Origin: Microvirga sp. 17 mud 1-3
GTDB lineage: Bacteria; Pseudomonadota; Alphaproteobacteria; Rhizobiales; Beijerinckiaceae
Direction of reading: 5' to 3'
Assembly (NCBI RefSeq): GCF_003151255.1
Contig: NZ_CP029481.1
Location: forward strand, 124,001-188,000
Length of the DNA stretch: 64,000 bases
Made by a program: the position numbers and the translations under genes. This document shows, one piece after another, positions 62,375 through 64,000 of this stretch. The notes below the pieces were generated by a model that made no database searches, was not told the origin of the DNA, and saw only the letters and a list, made by a program, of their open reading frames with translations. The stretch's first letter is position 1; every line of letters starts with the position of its first letter.

Positions 62375-63271
62375 TTAAGATCCCGTCCCTCGAAGGGTGG
62401 GATCAAGTTGGTCTCGGATCCAGTCACCTAAAATCGAGATCGACATCGTCGTCAGGAAGATTACCATTCCAGGGAGAACCGCAATCCACCATGCGGTTGT
62501 CAGATAGGCTCTGCCAGCTCCGAGCATTTGCCCGAGACTCGTCAGTGGAGGTCTGATCCCGAGACCGAGGAAGCTAAGTGATGTCTCAAGCAGAATGACC
62601 TGCGGAAAGTTCAGCGTGAATTGTACCACAAGCACGCTCAGGATGTTGGGGAGGATATGCCTTGTATAAACATAAAGGGGAGGGGCGCCCAGGGCGATCA
62701 TGGCTGTCGCATAGCCCTGCTCTTTGGCAGAAATGACAACGCCGCGCGTCAGACGAGCAAAAACCTCCCAGCCATAGAAGCCCATGATGAGGATGAACAG
62801 CACAAAGCTGCCGCCGAATGCAGCAATCAATGCAAGCGCAATCAGCATGAAGGGGAGCGATGCCTGGACGTCAGCCAGCATCATGATAAGTTCTTCAACG
62901 AAGCCGCGGAAATGGGCCGCTAGAAAGCCGAGAATGGTTCCGATCAAAGCCCCGATAGTTGTTCCGCCGAGTGCGACGAGAATGCTGAAGCGAATAGCAT
63001 AAAGCAGACGGCTCAGGATATCGCGCCCAAGCTCATCCGTGCCGAGAAGGTGCGCGTTGGTTCCTCCAAGGAATACTGGTGACATCAATCTTTGGCGTAG
63101 CGATTGTGTCCGGTAATCGTAGGGCGCGATTACGTCGGCCAGGCAAAAGACCACGAAGATCGCCAGAAGGAAGGCCATCGTCAGCACAACGATAATCGGG
63201 TAGCGCTTTTCGGCCTTGACCGGATGACCGATTGTCTTTTTGCGCCATAGCAAAGCAGAAGACATAGTCAT
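62375..63271 (-). CDS. Dipeptide/oligopeptide ABC transporter permease (DppC/OppC-like)
   Basis: Inner-membrane permease of 298 residues with an N-terminal helix, a long periplasmic loop (GTNAHLLGTDELGRDILSRLLY, here part of the OppC-N motif), and the permease EAA-type motif ALGAPPLYVYTRHILPNI. The ATG at 63271 has GGGAGG upstream and overlaps the previous gene by four bases. The substrate is unknown because the binding protein and ATPase are outside the window. Confidence 0.9.
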   Translation of the reverse strand: MTMSSALLWRKKTIGHPVKAEKRYPIIVVLTMAFLLAIFVVFCLADVIAPYDYRTQSLRQRLMSPVFLGGTNAHLLGTDELGRDILSRLLYAIRFSILVALGGTTIGALIGTILGFLAAHFRGFVEELIMMLADVQASLPFMLIALALIAAFGGSFVLFILIMGFYGWEVFARLTRGVVISAKEQGYATAMIALGAPPLYVYTRHILPNILSVLVVQFTLNFPQVILLETSLSFLGLGIRPPLTSLGQMLGAGRAYLTTAWWIAVLPGMVIFLTTMSISILGDWIRDQLDPTLRGTGS

Positions 63272-64000
63272 CGTCCTCCCTGAGGAGCGGTCCGCATGCG
63301 GGGATCAATCAGCGTGTAGATAAAATCGACGGCGAAGTTCGTTAGGACCATCGTCACGGCTACCATAATGAGGATGGCTTGCACGACTGCGAAATCACGC
63401 GACGTTATGGCGCCTACGAGCAAACGCCCAACGCCCGGCCATCCAAATACCGTTTCGACAATGATAGAGCCTGCAACGAGATCGCCTAACTTCAGCCCAA
63501 CGATGGTAATGATCGGAATCGCAGCGTTCGGCAATGCATGCCAGAAAACGCGCCGGAAATGAGGGGCACCCTTCGCGCGCGCAGCAATCATATATTGCTT
63601 GTTTAATACCTCCAGCATTGTGGAGCGAACGAACCGCGCGAAGATTCCGGCAAAATGAGTCCCGAGAGTGATGGCAGGTAGAATAATATGCCACGCGGAG
63701 TCGGCTCCCGCACTTGGAAGGACACGCCAGTGGAGTGCAAAGAGCAGGATTAGGAGAATGCCGAGGAAGAAATTTGGCAGGCTGAAACCTAGCACTGCAA
63801 AGCCCATGATAAATCGGTCGAGCGAGCTATTCCGATTGAGGGCCGCGACAATTCCGAAAATGAGACCGACGATTAGCCCACCAATGAAAGACACCAAGCC
63901 CAGGCGCAAGGTATAAGGTAGCGCAGCAGCAACAAGTTCGATCGCGGGCTTCTGATCAGACAATGAGAGACCGAAATCTCCACGAATAATATTGCCAAGA
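63268..64000 (-). CDS. Dipeptide/oligopeptide ABC transporter permease (DppB/OppB-like), partial
   Basis: The 3' part (about 243 residues) of a DppB-type permease; the 5' end lies beyond the window. The frame stays open to the edge, with the family-type LGNIIRGDFGLSLSDQKP just inside it, so the internal methionine near 63963 is not the start. The EAA-type motif AARAKGAPHFRRVFWHALPN is present. It overlaps the DppC-like gene by four bases. Confidence 0.9.
   Translation of the reverse strand, partial: LGNIIRGDFGLSLSDQKPAIELVAAALPYTLRLGLVSFIGGLIVGLIFGIVAALNRNSSLDRFIMGFAVLGFSLPNFFLGILLILLFALHWRVLPSAGADSAWHIILPAITLGTHFAGIFARFVRSTMLEVLNKQYMIAARAKGAPHFRRVFWHALPNAAIPIITIVGLKLGDLVAGSIIVETVFGWPGVGRLLVGAITSRDFAVVQAILIMVAVTMVLTNFAVDFIYTLIDPRMRTAPQGGR

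Noticed and set aside
63268..63963. DppB-like permease starting at the methionine near 63963
   Set aside because: The frame continues with conserved DppB sequence to the window edge, so this methionine is internal and the gene is truncated by the window, not complete.

Overview
The window comes from a GC-rich alphaproteobacterium, most likely a Rhizobiales member related to Microvirga, Methylobacterium or Bosea. The evidence is the NirK/cNor/NosZ denitrification gene set, the style of the palindromic intergenic repeats, a polycistronic Pha (Mrp-type) antiporter with fused A and B subunits, alphaproteobacterial flagellins with structured leader RNAs, and FNR/FixK/NnrR-type regulators. No rRNA, tRNA, CRISPR array, intact insertion sequence or origin was found. 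The taxonomic guess is inference.

Region 1 (1-29.8 kb) is a compact denitrification island. It holds copper nitrite reductase nirK, oxygen-independent coproporphyrinogen oxidase hemN, nitric oxide reductase norCBQD with norE and norF, nnrU, small Fe-S/redox-linked proteins (DUF2249, DUF59, DUF1858), an NnrR-like regulator, pseudoazurin, a CcoG-type polyferredoxin, nnrS, a DUF6455 protein, and the nitrous oxide reductase operon nosRZDFYLX. A ferritin-like protein and a copper-handling module (CopC-CopD fusion, YcnI, small Cys/His protein, NnrS-like membrane protein) follow. Nine 14-bp TTG-N8-CAA sites, most ending in GCGCAA, lie in its promoter regions and look like an NnrR regulon. A perfect FNR/FixK box lies upstream of hemN. 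Together the genes take nitrite to N2 and supply haem, copper, electrons and NO protection. No nitrate reductase is in the window.

Region 2 (30-42.7 kb) looks like a stress or stationary-phase block. It has a short ribosome hibernation factor, a FixK-like regulator, the TIGR02587/TIGR02588 membrane pair, a PTS IIA-like protein, polyamine synthesis (speD-speE), RidA, HemD, glutamate dehydrogenase and a pseudouridine synthase. Five separate Rnk/GreA C-terminal-domain proteins are scattered among them.

Region 3 (42.8-52.1 kb) has an orphan six-haem cytochrome c, two almost identical flagellin genes each preceded by the same folded leader RNA and each followed by an intrinsic terminator, a secreted class II cyclic-nucleotide phosphodiesterase, and a catalase.

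Region 4 (52.2-64 kb) contains the phaABCDEFG potassium or sodium/proton antiporter operon, a DUF983 protein divergent from a MocR-type regulator with shared operator half-sites, an AT-richer stretch of about 1 kb with little coding signal, a small secreted protein of unknown function, and two dipeptide/oligopeptide ABC permease genes, the second cut by the window edge.
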